Source: Shimia sp047124445 (GTDB taxonomy: Bacteria; Pseudomonadota; Alphaproteobacteria; Rhodobacterales; Rhodobacteraceae). From it: a stretch of DNA of 64,000 nt. A program made the position numbers and the translations under genes. Shown here one piece after another: positions 40,403 to 48,980 of this stretch (within the stretch, counting starts at the first letter, position 1; each line of letters starts with the position of its first letter). The stretch covers positions 496,001 through 560,000 of the forward strand of contig NZ_CP138921.1 in NCBI RefSeq assembly GCF_047124445.1, written 5' to 3'. The notes below the pieces were generated by a model, which ran no database searches, was not told the DNA's origin, and saw only the letters and a program-made list of their open reading frames with translations.

Positions 40403-41824
40403 TTAACCGTCGTTTTGGGCAGGGGCGGCCTCGGAAAGAGTGCCGTTGGCCCAGTTGCCTTTGCGCTCTTCACCGGAGGCGTATTTCATGGTGCCTTCGC
40501 CCTGACGCTGGCCACCTTTGAAAGTGCCCTCATAGATGTCGCCGTTGGCATAGGTGGCCACACCAACGCCGTCAATCTCGCCGGATTTCCATTCGCCCGC
40601 GTATTTGAAGCCGTCCGGCATGACAATTTCGCCAATGCCGTTGCGCTGGCCCAGAGAGAATTGGCCGGTGTAGGTGGTGCCGTCGGCGTAGGTGGCGACG
40701 CCCATGCCGTGGCGCTGGCCGTCTTGCCATTCGCCCTCATAGCGGTAGCCGTCGGCGTAGGTCATCACGCCGCGGCCGTGGTTTTTCGCGTTTTTGAAGT
40801 CACCTTCATAGACCAGGCCGTTGGCGTAGACGGCTTTGCCAACGCCGTCGTTCACGCCCGCTTTCCAGTCGCCTTCATAGGTGGTGCCATCGGTGTAGGT
40901 GATTTTGCCCTGGCCGTCGGCGAGGCCATTGGCGAACTGGCCGACATAGACCGAGCCGTCAGCGTAAGTGACTTCGCCGTTGCCTTCGATGTCACCGTTG
41001 ACCCAGGTGCCCACGTAGACGTAGCCATCGCTGCCTTTGAAAGTGCCTTGGCCGTGGCGTTGATCCGCCTGGAAGTCGCCTTCATAGGTGTCGTCATTGG
41101 CGTAGGTCACCATGCCTTTGCCTTGGCGTTGACCACCGACCAGTTGGCCGACATAGATGTCGCCATTGGGCTGCGTGAGGGTGCCGTCGCCTTCGATCTG
41201 ACCCGCGGCCCAGGTGCCTTCGTAGATCAGGCCTCCGGGCATGGTCAGGCGGCCCTGGCCCGCGCGTTCACCGGCTTTGATTTCGCCGTCATAGATGGTG
41301 CCGTCGGCATAGGTGATTTTGCCCAAGCCTTCTTTGACGCCGTTGAGCCAGTCACCTTCGTAACGGTAGCCGGCCGGGCTGATCATCACGCCTTTGCCGT
41401 GGTGGTTGGCGTTTTGGAAGCTGCCTTCGTAGCGCACGCCGTTGGCATAGATCGCCACACCGGCGCCGGTGATCTTGCCGTCTGCCCAGTCGCCTTCGTA
41501 GGTGCCACCATCGGTGAAGGTGATTTTGCCAAATCCGTGTGGTTTGCCTTTGGCAAAGGTGCCGACATAAACCGAGCCATTGGGGAAGCGGGCCATGCCT
41601 TCGCCAACGATCTCACCCTCAACCCAAGCGCCTTCGTATTCGTAGCCGTTGGGCAGGCGGTAGATGCCGGTGCCGTGTTGCAGCCCATCCTTGAAGGTGC
41701 CCTCATAGACACCGCCGTCGTCATATTGTTTGGTCAGAACCTGGCTGTCCTGTGCGAAGGCAGCACCGCTCAACGATGTGCCTGCCATCAGGATGGCTAT
41801 GGTAAGTGCCTGAGTTCTGCTCAT
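40403..41824 (-). CDS. Secreted MORN-repeat protein (18 full repeats)
   Basis: The 473-aa product has a signal peptide (ALTIAILMAGTSLSGAAFAQ) and then 18 full 23-residue MORN units (YEGDFxxGxxHGxGxxxYxDGxx) plus a partial one. They form a long beta-meander. The units fall into two blocks of nine that align unit by unit, for example GKITFTDGGT with GKITYTDGTT (units 3 and 12), NANHHGKGVM with NAKNHGRGVM (5 and 14), MPGG with MPDG (7 and 16), GGQRQG in both (9 and 18). MORN proteins bind lipids or serve as scaffolds. The role here is unknown. Confidence 0.9.
   Translation of the reverse strand: MSRTQALTIAILMAGTSLSGAAFAQDSQVLTKQYDDGGVYEGTFKDGLQHGTGIYRLPNGYEYEGAWVEGEIVGEGMARFPNGSVYVGTFAKGKPHGFGKITFTDGGTYEGDWADGKITGAGVAIYANGVRYEGSFQNANHHGKGVMISPAGYRYEGDWLNGVKEGLGKITYADGTIYDGEIKAGERAGQGRLTMPGGLIYEGTWAAGQIEGDGTLTQPNGDIYVGQLVGGQRQGKGMVTYANDDTYEGDFQADQRHGQGTFKGSDGYVYVGTWVNGDIEGNGEVTYADGSVYVGQFANGLADGQGKITYTDGTTYEGDWKAGVNDGVGKAVYANGLVYEGDFKNAKNHGRGVMTYADGYRYEGEWQDGQRHGMGVATYADGTTYTGQFSLGQRNGIGEIVMPDGFKYAGEWKSGEIDGVGVATYANGDIYEGTFKGGQRQGEGTMKYASGEERKGNWANGTLSEAAPAQNDG
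40440..41760 (-). repeat. 69-bp tandem MORN coding repeat with 621-bp higher-order period
   Basis: The MORN units are encoded by about 69-bp direct repeats, and two nine-unit blocks (about 621 bp each) align in register. The region therefore seems to have grown by one duplication of a nine-unit block. Confidence 0.75.
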
Positions 41825-42038
41825 AATTTCCAGTCCCACTGTTGCCCCGAAGGAGCATCCCCATCACCTTGCGGTGTTTTGCGTGATTTTAGGGCAAGGG
41901 TGGGATTGGGGCAAACGGTTTTGCACCTAGGCCCTGTTTTGGCGGGATTGAGCGGTCTGAGGGCGGTGGTTTGCGCTTTTCCTTGGCGCTGTGTCTGCTA
42001 CATCTTTGCGCAAGTAACGCGGTGCGGGAAGAGAAGAC

Positions 42039-43697
42039 ATGGCTGATACATTCCGTTTGACACTGGCGCAGGCCAATCCGGTGATGGGGGATTTGGCGGG
42101 CAATGCCAACAAGGTGCGCGAGGTCTGGGCCGAGGCCAAGGCGGCGGGCTCTGATATGGTGGCTTTCCCGGAGATGTTCATTGTGGGTTACAACGCGCAG
42201 GATCTGATCCTGAAGCCGGCTTTGCAGGCGGCGGCGCTGGCGGAGATTGAGCAACTGGCGGCGGATTGCGCGGACGGGCCAGTTGTGGCCGTGGGCGGAC
42301 CGTTGGTGCAGGAAGGGGCGCTTTATAACGCCTACTTCATCCTGAAGGGCGGAAAGATTGCGCATACGCAGCTCAAGCATCACTTGCCCAACTACACCGT
42401 ATTTGACGAAGAGCGCCTGTTTGCCCATGGGCCGATGGGCGGGCCATATGATGTGAATGGCGTGCGGGTTGGCAGCCCAATTTGCGAAGATGCTTGGTTT
42501 GAGGATGTGCCGGAAACCTTGGAGGAAACCGGTGCGGAGATCCTCGTGGTGCCGAATGGCTCGCCTTATTACCGCGACAAGTTTGATCGCCGCATGAACC
42601 ATATGGTCGCCCGTGTGATCGAGACCGAACTGCCGCTGGTGTACCTCAATATGGTGGGCGGTCAGGACGATCAGGTGTTTGACGGGGGCTCCTTTGTGCT
42701 GAACCCCGGCGGGCAGTTGGCGATGCAATTGCCGGTGTTTGACGAAGCGGTGGCGCATGTGGAATTTGAGCGCACCGCCGCAGGGTGGCGCTGTAAAGAT
42801 GGCCCAAAGGCGTTGCTGCCCGCGGGGGAAGAACAGGACTATCGCGTCAGTGTCGAAGCGCTGCGGGATTACATGGGCAAAACCGGCTTCAAGAAGGTTC
42901 TGCTGGGGTTGTCTGGCGGCATTGACAGCGCACTGGTGGCAACCATTGCGGTGGATGCGCTGGGCGCGGAGAATGTGCGCTGTGTGATGCTGCCGTCGGA
43001 GTATACCTCGCAGGAGTCTCTGGATGACGCGGAGGACATCGCAAAGCGGTTGGGTGTGCACTACGATTATGTGCCTATTGCCGAGGGACGTGCGGCGATC
43101 ACCAACACGTTGGCGCCGCTGTTTGAGGGCACCGAGCCGGGGCTGACGGAAGAGAACATCCAGAGCCGTTTGCGTGGGCTGTTGCTGATGGCGCTGTCCA
43201 ATAAGTTTGGCGAGATGCTGTTGACCACCGGCAACAAATCCGAGGTCGCGGTAGGCTATGCCACAATTTATGGCGACATGGCGGGCGGGTATAATCCGAT
43301 CAAGGACATGTATAAAACCCGCGTGTTTGAGACCTCGCGCTGGCGCAACAGCGTGCATCGGGATTGGATGAACGGGCCGGAAGGCGAGGTCATTCCGGTG
43401 AACATCATCGACAAGCCGCCTTCCGCCGAGCTGCGCCCGGATCAGAAGGATGAGGACAGCCTACCGCCGTATGACGTGCTGGACGCGATCCTGTTCATGC
43501 TGGTGGATGAGGACAAATCCGTCGCGGACTGTGTTGCTGCTGGCTATGATCGGGAGACGGTGAAGCGGGTGGAACATCTGGTTTACATCAGCGAATACAA
43601 ACGCTTCCAGTCCGCGCCGGGCGCGCGGTTGAGCAAGAAAGCGTTTTGGCTGGACCGGCGCTATCCGATTGTGAACCGGTTCCGCGATCCGAGCTGA
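42039..43697 (+). CDS. nadE: Glutamine-dependent NAD+ synthetase
   Basis: The 552-aa product joins an N-terminal nitrilase-type glutaminase (residues about 1-260: VAFPEMFIVGYNAQDL with the Glu, KHHLPNYTVFDE with the Lys, GSPICEDAWF with the catalytic Cys) to a C-terminal synthetase. The ATP-PPase P-loop is LLGLSGGIDSALVATIA near 290, with TTGNKSEVAVGY downstream. It amidates deamido-NAD+ using ammonia channelled from glutamine, the last step of NAD synthesis. Full length for the family. RidA follows by 37 bp. Confidence 0.97.
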   Translation: MADTFRLTLAQANPVMGDLAGNANKVREVWAEAKAAGSDMVAFPEMFIVGYNAQDLILKPALQAAALAEIEQLAADCADGPVVAVGGPLVQEGALYNAYFILKGGKIAHTQLKHHLPNYTVFDEERLFAHGPMGGPYDVNGVRVGSPICEDAWFEDVPETLEETGAEILVVPNGSPYYRDKFDRRMNHMVARVIETELPLVYLNMVGGQDDQVFDGGSFVLNPGGQLAMQLPVFDEAVAHVEFERTAAGWRCKDGPKALLPAGEEQDYRVSVEALRDYMGKTGFKKVLLGLSGGIDSALVATIAVDALGAENVRCVMLPSEYTSQESLDDAEDIAKRLGVHYDYVPIAEGRAAITNTLAPLFEGTEPGLTEENIQSRLRGLLLMALSNKFGEMLLTTGNKSEVAVGYATIYGDMAGGYNPIKDMYKTRVFETSRWRNSVHRDWMNGPEGEVIPVNIIDKPPSAELRPDQKDEDSLPPYDVLDAILFMLVDEDKSVADCVAAGYDRETVKRVEHLVYISEYKRFQSAPGARLSKKAFWLDRRYPIVNRFRDPS

Positions 43698-43734
43698 ACG
43701 GCAGCACTAACGTAGACATAACAGGGGCTTGCAC

Positions 43735-44082
43735 ATGATTGAGCGCAAACACACGGGCACACGGATGTCCAAAATCGTCATTCACAATCAGGTGGCTTAC
43801 CTGTGCGGACAAGTTGGCGCGGGCGACACGGTTGCAGAGCAGACGCGGGATTGTCTGTCTCGCGTCGATGCGCTGCTGGAAGAGGCCGGATCGGATCGTG
43901 AGCATATCTTGCAGGCCATTGTTTGGCTGTCTGACATGGCTGATTTTGCCGAGATGAATGCGGTTTGGGATGATTGGGTGCCGGAAGGTCATGCGCCTGC
44001 GCGGGCCTGTGGCGAAGCGAAATTGGCGCGCGATGTGCTGAAGGTTGAGGTGATTGTGACGGCGGCGGTGAAGGGTAGCTGA
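43735..44082 (+). CDS. RidA-family enamine/imine deaminase-like protein
   Basis: The 115-aa product resembles the RidA (YjgF) fold: MSKIVIHNQVAYLCGQVGAGDTVAEQTRDCLSRVDALLEEAGSDREHILQAIVWLSDMADFAEMNAVWDDWVPEGHAPARACGEAKLA. The Arg in PARACGE corresponds to the ligand-binding Arg of active RidA enzymes. It lies 37 bp after nadE and is probably cotranscribed. RidA proteins hydrolyse reactive enamines released by PLP enzymes. The subgroup is not certain. Confidence 0.87.
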   Translation: MIERKHTGTRMSKIVIHNQVAYLCGQVGAGDTVAEQTRDCLSRVDALLEEAGSDREHILQAIVWLSDMADFAEMNAVWDDWVPEGHAPARACGEAKLARDVLKVEVIVTAAVKGS

Positions 44083-44292
44083 GGGAATGGCGTTGGAAAA
44101 GGGCGGGCAAGTGTGGTGCTCGTCTTTCTCGGACGATGGCAGGCTGGTTTTTGCCTAGAGTGACGGATGAAGCGGGAGATTCGCATCATCGCTTTGACCT
44201 TGTTCTAGTTCATCCGTTTGATCGGCAATTCGAGTTGTGCCGCCTTTACCCACTTTTCGTGTAGGTAGAATTGGACTATCCATTCTGGCAGT

Positions 44293-44853
44293 ATGCGACG
44301 CTCAAATTCACTATATATCCTGACTGCGGTAGCAGTAGTGTTCTCCCTCTTGATGGGATTTACCCAGCTAATGCGGGCGGGTTTACCGACCGCTGATGTA
44401 GTGGCTCATCAGGTTGCGAACCAACCAATCATCCAAGTTGCTGAATTCAGGCCCGGTGAAGCAGAGATCATTTTTCTTAACAGTCACAGGGTGGTTGTAT
44501 GGAGGCGCAATGAGGATGATAGGGCCCTTGCAGCAAGTCAAAACTCACCAGAAGACTGGCGACAGCGGGAAACAAGAATTCTCGGAAAGCCCGAGCCCAT
44601 TTTTGCGGATGATGCAAATTTGACGTTGAACGGAGAGTGGTTCTTTGCTTTGGCGGAGTTTTCCAACCCGTATCAATACCTGTTGCTGAGAGCAGGCGAC
44701 TTTGGGGGCTTCTTCGAAGGACGGTATGCAGTCCACTTTGACTTAGCAGGGCGTGTCAGAAAGGGCGGCGGTAGCAAGAACCTTACCGTCATAGAAGCCG
44801 AGTATGTCGATGACGGGAAAGGCATTCAGCTTTTTCTTGCCGGGAAACCTTGA
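44293..44853 (+). CDS. Rieske-fold membrane-anchored protein lacking all cluster ligands
   Basis: The 186-aa product aligns end to end with the cytochrome bc1 Rieske subunit: an N-terminal anchor, a stretch matching ADV...VFIRRRDEKDIELA (here ADV...VVVWRRNEDDRALA), GEW at 114-116, GDFGG at 135-139, and AGRVRKG at 152-158 against AGRIRKG. The cluster boxes are gone: positions equivalent to C-T-H-L-G-C are F123-S-N125-P-Y-Q128, and C-P-C-H is E142-G-R144-Y145. It therefore cannot bind [2Fe-2S] in the usual way. It is monocistronic, less GC-rich than its neighbours, and convergent with gltX. Function unknown. Confidence 0.8.
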   Translation: MRRSNSLYILTAVAVVFSLLMGFTQLMRAGLPTADVVAHQVANQPIIQVAEFRPGEAEIIFLNSHRVVVWRRNEDDRALAASQNSPEDWRQRETRILGKPEPIFADDANLTLNGEWFFALAEFSNPYQYLLLRAGDFGGFFEGRYAVHFDLAGRVRKGGGSKNLTVIEAEYVDDGKGIQLFLAGKP

Positions 44854-44994
44854 AGGCAAAATTCCTGCACTAGCTGCGAATTGGCGCTTGGTCCCGCATC
44901 TATGCCATCAGTTCTGAAGGTTTTTGGCTGAATTCATGATTTGCAAATTGCAGCACGCCCCAATCAGGGACGGGCCGTTTTTTCTTCTGGCGGC

Positions 44995-46320
44995 TTACCC
45001 GCGCGCTTTGATGACCTGCAGCAGCGGCATCAGGGAGGCCATGTCAGGGCCGTTTTTCTGACCGGTGAGGGCTTTACGCAGGGGCATGAAGAGGCCGCGG
45101 CCTTTGCGGCCGGTGGCGTCTTTCACCGCAGCGGTCCAGGTGGACCACGTGTCGTCGTCAAAGGGGCCTTCGGGCAGGAGTTTCATGGCCTCGGCGATGA
45201 ACTCTTTGTCCTCGTCATCGATCTCCGGCTCAGCCCCATTGGTGTAGAGGTCCCACCATTTGCCCAGATCGTTGAGCGTGGTGATGTTGTCGCGGGTCAC
45301 GTTCCAGAAGCGTTCGGCCTTGTCGGCGGGCACACCCACGGCGGCGATGGCGTCGGTCACCTCTTCTAGTGGCTTCTCATGCAGCACTTTGGCGGTGAGC
45401 GGGTAGAGATCTTCGACGTCGAATTTGGTTGGTGCGGCGCCGAATTTGGTGATGTCAAAGCCGTCTGCAATCTCTTCGAGGTTGGCGCGCAGCTCCATTG
45501 GGTCGGAACTGCCCAGACGGGCCATCAGGCTCAGGAGGGCCATCGGCTGCACACCGGCCTCGCGCAAGTCGCGCAGAGCCAGGGTGCCGAGGCGCTTGGA
45601 GAGCGCTTCGCCCTGTGGGCCGGTCAGCAGGGAGTGGTGCGCGAAGTTTGGCACCGCGCCGCCAAGCGCTTCGATGATTTGAATTTGCGTGGCGGTGTTG
45701 GTGACGTGGTCCGAGCCGCGCACAACATCGGTGATGCCGTAGTCGATGTCGTCGCAAACGGAGGCCAGTGTGTAGAGGAACTGACCGTCGGCGCGGATCA
45801 GCACCGGGTCAGAGACTGAGGCGGCGTCAATCGAGCGGTCGCCCAAGATGCCGTCGGTCCATTCGATGCGCTCGTGGTCCAGCTTGAAACGCCAGTGGCC
45901 GTTGCCGCGCTCTGCGCGCAGGTTGGCTTTCTCATCCTCAGACAGGTTCAGCGCCGCGCGGTCGTAAACCGGCGGTTTGCCCATGTTGAGCTGTTTCTTG
46001 CGCTTCAGGTCGAGTTCGGTTGGGGTTTCAAAACACTCATAGAACCGGCCCATGTCGCGCAGTTGCTGCGCGGCGTCTTCATAGCGCTCCAGACGGTCGG
46101 ATTGTTTCTCGATGCGGTCCCAGGTCAGGCCGAGCCATTCGAGATCTTCTTGGATGGCGTCGACATATTCCTGTTTGCTGCGCTCCGGATCGGTGTCGTC
46201 GATGCGCAGGATGAAGGTGCCGCCAGCTTTGCGGGCGATCAGGTAGTTCATCAGCGCGGTGCGCAGGTTGCCAACGTGGATGTAGCCGGTGGGCGAAGGG
46301 GCAAAACGGGTGGTCGTCAT
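44995..46320 (-). CDS. gltX: Glutamate--tRNA ligase
   Basis: The 441-aa class I synthetase begins TTTRFAPSPTGYIHVGNLRTALMNYLIARKAGG, with HVGN as the HIGH motif. It has the acceptor-binding segment FLYTLASVCDDIDYGITDVVRGSDHVTNTATQIQ and ALSKRLG as the KMSKS equivalent. ATG 46320 is the family start; the frame is open to 46410. It is somewhat shorter than typical GltX (about 470). Alphaproteobacteria often have two copies, one charging tRNA-Gln for transamidation; which role this one has cannot be told. Confidence 0.95.
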   Translation of the reverse strand: MTTTRFAPSPTGYIHVGNLRTALMNYLIARKAGGTFILRIDDTDPERSKQEYVDAIQEDLEWLGLTWDRIEKQSDRLERYEDAAQQLRDMGRFYECFETPTELDLKRKKQLNMGKPPVYDRAALNLSEDEKANLRAERGNGHWRFKLDHERIEWTDGILGDRSIDAASVSDPVLIRADGQFLYTLASVCDDIDYGITDVVRGSDHVTNTATQIQIIEALGGAVPNFAHHSLLTGPQGEALSKRLGTLALRDLREAGVQPMALLSLMARLGSSDPMELRANLEEIADGFDITKFGAAPTKFDVEDLYPLTAKVLHEKPLEEVTDAIAAVGVPADKAERFWNVTRDNITTLNDLGKWWDLYTNGAEPEIDDEDKEFIAEAMKLLPEGPFDDDTWSTWTAAVKDATGRKGRGLFMPLRKALTGQKNGPDMASLMPLLQVIKARG

Positions 46321-46381
46321 GGGAATCTCCTGTTGCGTTCCCAATTCCACACCTTGCGCAGTTTGTCCAGAAATGTGGCGC

Positions 46382-46810
46382 TTAGCCCGCGTGTACGGGC
46401 CATTTGGCATTGAGGTCGGCGAGGCCGGTTTGGATCAGCTCTTCGAGGACCGCGAGGTCGATGTCGGCGAGTTTGTTGATGTAGAGACAGGATTTGCCCA
46501 GTTTGTGTTTGCCGAGGCGGTCGAGAATGGCGCTGTAGTCCTGATAGCCCGGCATGATGTAGAGCACGAGGTTGGCTTTGCGCGGGCTAAACCCTGTGGC
46601 GAGGAAGTCGCCTTCGCGGCCGCTGTCATAGCGGTAGTGGTATTGGCCAAAGCCGATGATCGACGGGCCCCACATGACAGCAGGGTAGCCGGAGACACGT
46701 TCAAAGAGGTCGAGCAGGACGAGGGTGTCAGACTGGCGACGTGCGGGCGAGACGGTTTGCAGGAAGTCGCGTGGAGCCAAATCGGTGGGGGCGGTTTTAT
46801 TGCTGCTCAT
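46382..46810 (-). CDS. DUF1801-domain protein
   Basis: The 142-aa product matches DUF1801: RRQSDTLVLLDLFERVSGYPAVMWGPSIIGFGQYHYRYDSGREGDFLATGFSPRKANLVLYIMPGYQDYSAILDRLGKHKLGKSCLYINKLADIDLAVLEELI. The family is related to small YdhG-like proteins of unknown role, sometimes with iron or DNA-damage links. It starts 125 bp before the divergent MBL-fold gene and may share its promoter region. No catalytic residues can be named with confidence. Confidence 0.85.
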   Translation of the reverse strand: MSSNKTAPTDLAPRDFLQTVSPARRQSDTLVLLDLFERVSGYPAVMWGPSIIGFGQYHYRYDSGREGDFLATGFSPRKANLVLYIMPGYQDYSAILDRLGKHKLGKSCLYINKLADIDLAVLEELIQTGLADLNAKWPVHAG

Positions 46811-46935
46811 TCGGTTCCCTTTTCCTGTTCGCGGTTATCGAGTGTGTTCACTTTGCGGTGAAGATTGGCCCAAAGCGCTGCGGATTACGTAGTGTAGCCA
46901 ATACGGACCGTTTTGACATCAATGGGAGAGGATCA

Positions 46936-47871
46936 ATGTCAAAGAAGACTGGACTGACTCGGCGTGGCGTCTTGGCGGGGGCGGCGGCGATGCCGTTGGC
47001 TGCGACGATGGCGCCGCAAATGGCCACAGCCAAAGCGGAGATGATGGGAGTGGGCGCGACGCGCTTTAACCGCATGAAGCTTGGCAGTTTTGAAGTGACC
47101 ACCTTGTTGGTGGGCACGCGCACGGTGGAGAATCCGCAGAGCATTTTTGGCATGAACGTGAGCGCGGAAGAGTTTGCTGAGGCTTCGGGGGCTGCCAACA
47201 TCCCGACCAATGCGGCACAGTTTTTCTTTACGCCGACTGTGGTGAACACCGGCAACGAGTTGGTGCTGTTTGATACCGGCCTGAGCCCGGAGAGCATTAC
47301 GGGCGCGTTGGAGGCCGCGGGCTATTCGGCGGATCAGATTGATACGGTGGTGATCACCCACATGCATGGCGATCACGTTGGCGGTGTGGCTGGCGAAAGC
47401 GGCGTGACCTTTGGCAATGCGCGTCATGTGACTGGTCGGGTGGAATATGACGCCTGGGCCGCGACCGATGGCAACAAGGCCTTTGAAGGCAAGATCCGCC
47501 CGAATGCCGAGCGCTTTGACATGATTGAAGATGGGGCTGATGTGGCAGGGGGTATCTCCGCCGTGGGGGCCTTTGGACACACGCCAGGTCACATGGCGTA
47601 CCGCATCGAGAGCGAGGGGCAACAGCTTGTAATCGCGGCAGATTTTGCCAACCACTATGTGTGGTCATTGGCCTACCCGGATTGGGAGGTGAAATTTGAT
47701 CGGGACAAGGCTGCTGCAGCGGCGACCCGGCGCAAGATGCTGGATATGCTGGCGGCGGACAACATTCCGTTCATTGGCTATCACATGCCATGGCCAGCGG
47801 TGGGCTATGTCGAGAAACACGACAGTGGCTACAAATATGCGCCAGCAAGTTACCAGCTGATGCTGGGATAA
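46936..47871 (+). CDS. Tat-exported metallo-beta-lactamase-fold hydrolase
   Basis: The 311-aa product has a twin-arginine signal peptide (KKTGLTRRGVLAGAAAMPLAATMAPQMATA) and an MBL fold with the zinc motif VVITHMHGDHVGG and later His ligands in AFGHTPGHMAYRI and IGYHMPWPAVGYVEK. Such periplasmic enzymes include lactonases and quorum-quenching relatives of AiiA. The start at ATG 46936 places the RR motif near the N-terminus. It is monocistronic with a terminator after it. The substrate is unknown. Confidence 0.9.
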   Translation: MSKKTGLTRRGVLAGAAAMPLAATMAPQMATAKAEMMGVGATRFNRMKLGSFEVTTLLVGTRTVENPQSIFGMNVSAEEFAEASGAANIPTNAAQFFFTPTVVNTGNELVLFDTGLSPESITGALEAAGYSADQIDTVVITHMHGDHVGGVAGESGVTFGNARHVTGRVEYDAWAATDGNKAFEGKIRPNAERFDMIEDGADVAGGISAVGAFGHTPGHMAYRIESEGQQLVIAADFANHYVWSLAYPDWEVKFDRDKAAAAATRRKMLDMLAADNIPFIGYHMPWPAVGYVEKHDSGYKYAPASYQLMLG

Positions 47872-47892
47872 GAACCGTTTTGGTTCTTAGAG

Positions 47893-47920
47893 GCGGCGCT
47901 CCCCTCGGGGCGCCGCTTTT
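47893..47920 (+). terminator. Rho-independent terminator after the MBL-fold gene
   Basis: GCGGCGC (47893-47899) pairs with GCGCCGC (47910-47916), followed by TTTTGTTTT. Confidence 0.8.
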
Positions 47921-48025
47921 GTTTTGGTCTTTGATCTAGGACAGAGTTTTGCACGCCCTGTTTGCGGTAACGGTTTGCGGGTGTCGGTGGCGACACGTGC
48001 TGTTTGCTCTCTGGAGGATGGATCG

Positions 48026-48979
48026 TTGCAAGATATTCTGACCGTGACTTTCAACCCAGCTGTGGACATGTCCACTTCGACGCCTGAGGTGAGCGCCGGG
48101 CCGAAGCTGCGCTGCGACGCGCCGGTGTTCAGTGCCGGTGGCGGCGGGATCAATGTGTCACGTGCCATTCGCATTTTGGGCGGGCATTCGCGGGCGTTTG
48201 TTGCGGCTGGGGGCACGGCGGGTGTTAAGCTCGGGGATTTGTTGGCCGAAGAGGGCATTGCGCGCATTCCCTATCCAGCACCGGGGGAAACTCGCACCAA
48301 TGTGGCGGTGATTGAGGGCGCAAGAGGGGATCAGTACCGCTACGTGATGCCGGGGCCAACTTGGCGGGAAGCGGACTGTGAACTGATGTTGGACAACCTG
48401 TGTGCGATGGTGTCGCCGTCGGGATTGGTTGTGCTTTCAGGCAGTTTGGCGCCGGGGATGCCGGTGAATGTGATCCGCCGTATCATGCAGCGGCTGGGGA
48501 CTGCTGGACCGAAGGTGATTTGTGACATTTCCGGCGCGCCATTGGCGGATCTGTGTGGGCATGACGGCTGTGGACTGGAGGTGCTGCGTATGGATCATGA
48601 CGAGGCAGAAGAAATCGAAGGCGCGCCATTGGCGAGCCGCGAGGACAGTGCCCGGTTTGCGCGGAATTTGGTGGCCAAAGGTGTGGCGCGCACGGTGATT
48701 GTGGCGCGGGGGCCGGATGGGTCGGTGCTGGCGACATCGGAGGGCTGTGTGCACGCCTCTGGGTTGGATGTGCCGGTGGATAGCAAAGTGGGGGCCGGGG
48801 ACAGTTTTGTCGGGGCGTTTGCCTTAGCGATGGCCATGGGCAAAGACGCAACCACGGCCTTGCAGTGGGGCACGACGGCGGCGACGTCGGCGGTGACCAC
48901 GCCCGCACGAGAGCTGTGCCGGAAGCCGGATTTTGAGCGCTATCTGCCGGAATGTGCGTTGAGCGACCTGGCGGTGTAG
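48026..48979 (+). CDS. PfkB-family sugar-phosphate kinase (1-phosphofructokinase / 6-phosphofructokinase II type)
   Basis: The 317-aa product opens ILTVTFNPAVDMSTSTPEVSAGPKLRC, typical of the phosphofructokinase branch of PfkB. GGGGINVSRAIRILGG is signature 1, and VPVDSKVGAGDSFVGAFALAMA is signature 2 with the catalytic Asp in GAGDS. I start at TTG 48026 because GGAGG lies 8 bp upstream and the fold begins there; the frame is open to 47924. It probably phosphorylates fructose 6- or 1-phosphate. It is convergent with mgtE. Confidence 0.88.
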   Translation: MQDILTVTFNPAVDMSTSTPEVSAGPKLRCDAPVFSAGGGGINVSRAIRILGGHSRAFVAAGGTAGVKLGDLLAEEGIARIPYPAPGETRTNVAVIEGARGDQYRYVMPGPTWREADCELMLDNLCAMVSPSGLVVLSGSLAPGMPVNVIRRIMQRLGTAGPKVICDISGAPLADLCGHDGCGLEVLRMDHDEAEEIEGAPLASREDSARFARNLVAKGVARTVIVARGPDGSVLATSEGCVHASGLDVPVDSKVGAGDSFVGAFALAMAMGKDATTALQWGTTAATSAVTTPARELCRKPDFERYLPECALSDLAV

Positions 48980-48980
48980 C

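Noticed and set aside
40440..41760. Regular 69-bp repeats considered as a CRISPR array
   Set aside because: The repeats are coding MORN units with variable sequence and no spacer-repeat alternation, and no cas genes are nearby.
40388..42046. Long plus-strand open frame across the MORN gene
   Set aside because: It is antisense to the signal-peptide-bearing MORN repeat gene, whose repeats are unmistakable. High G/C at third positions keeps the opposite strand free of stops.
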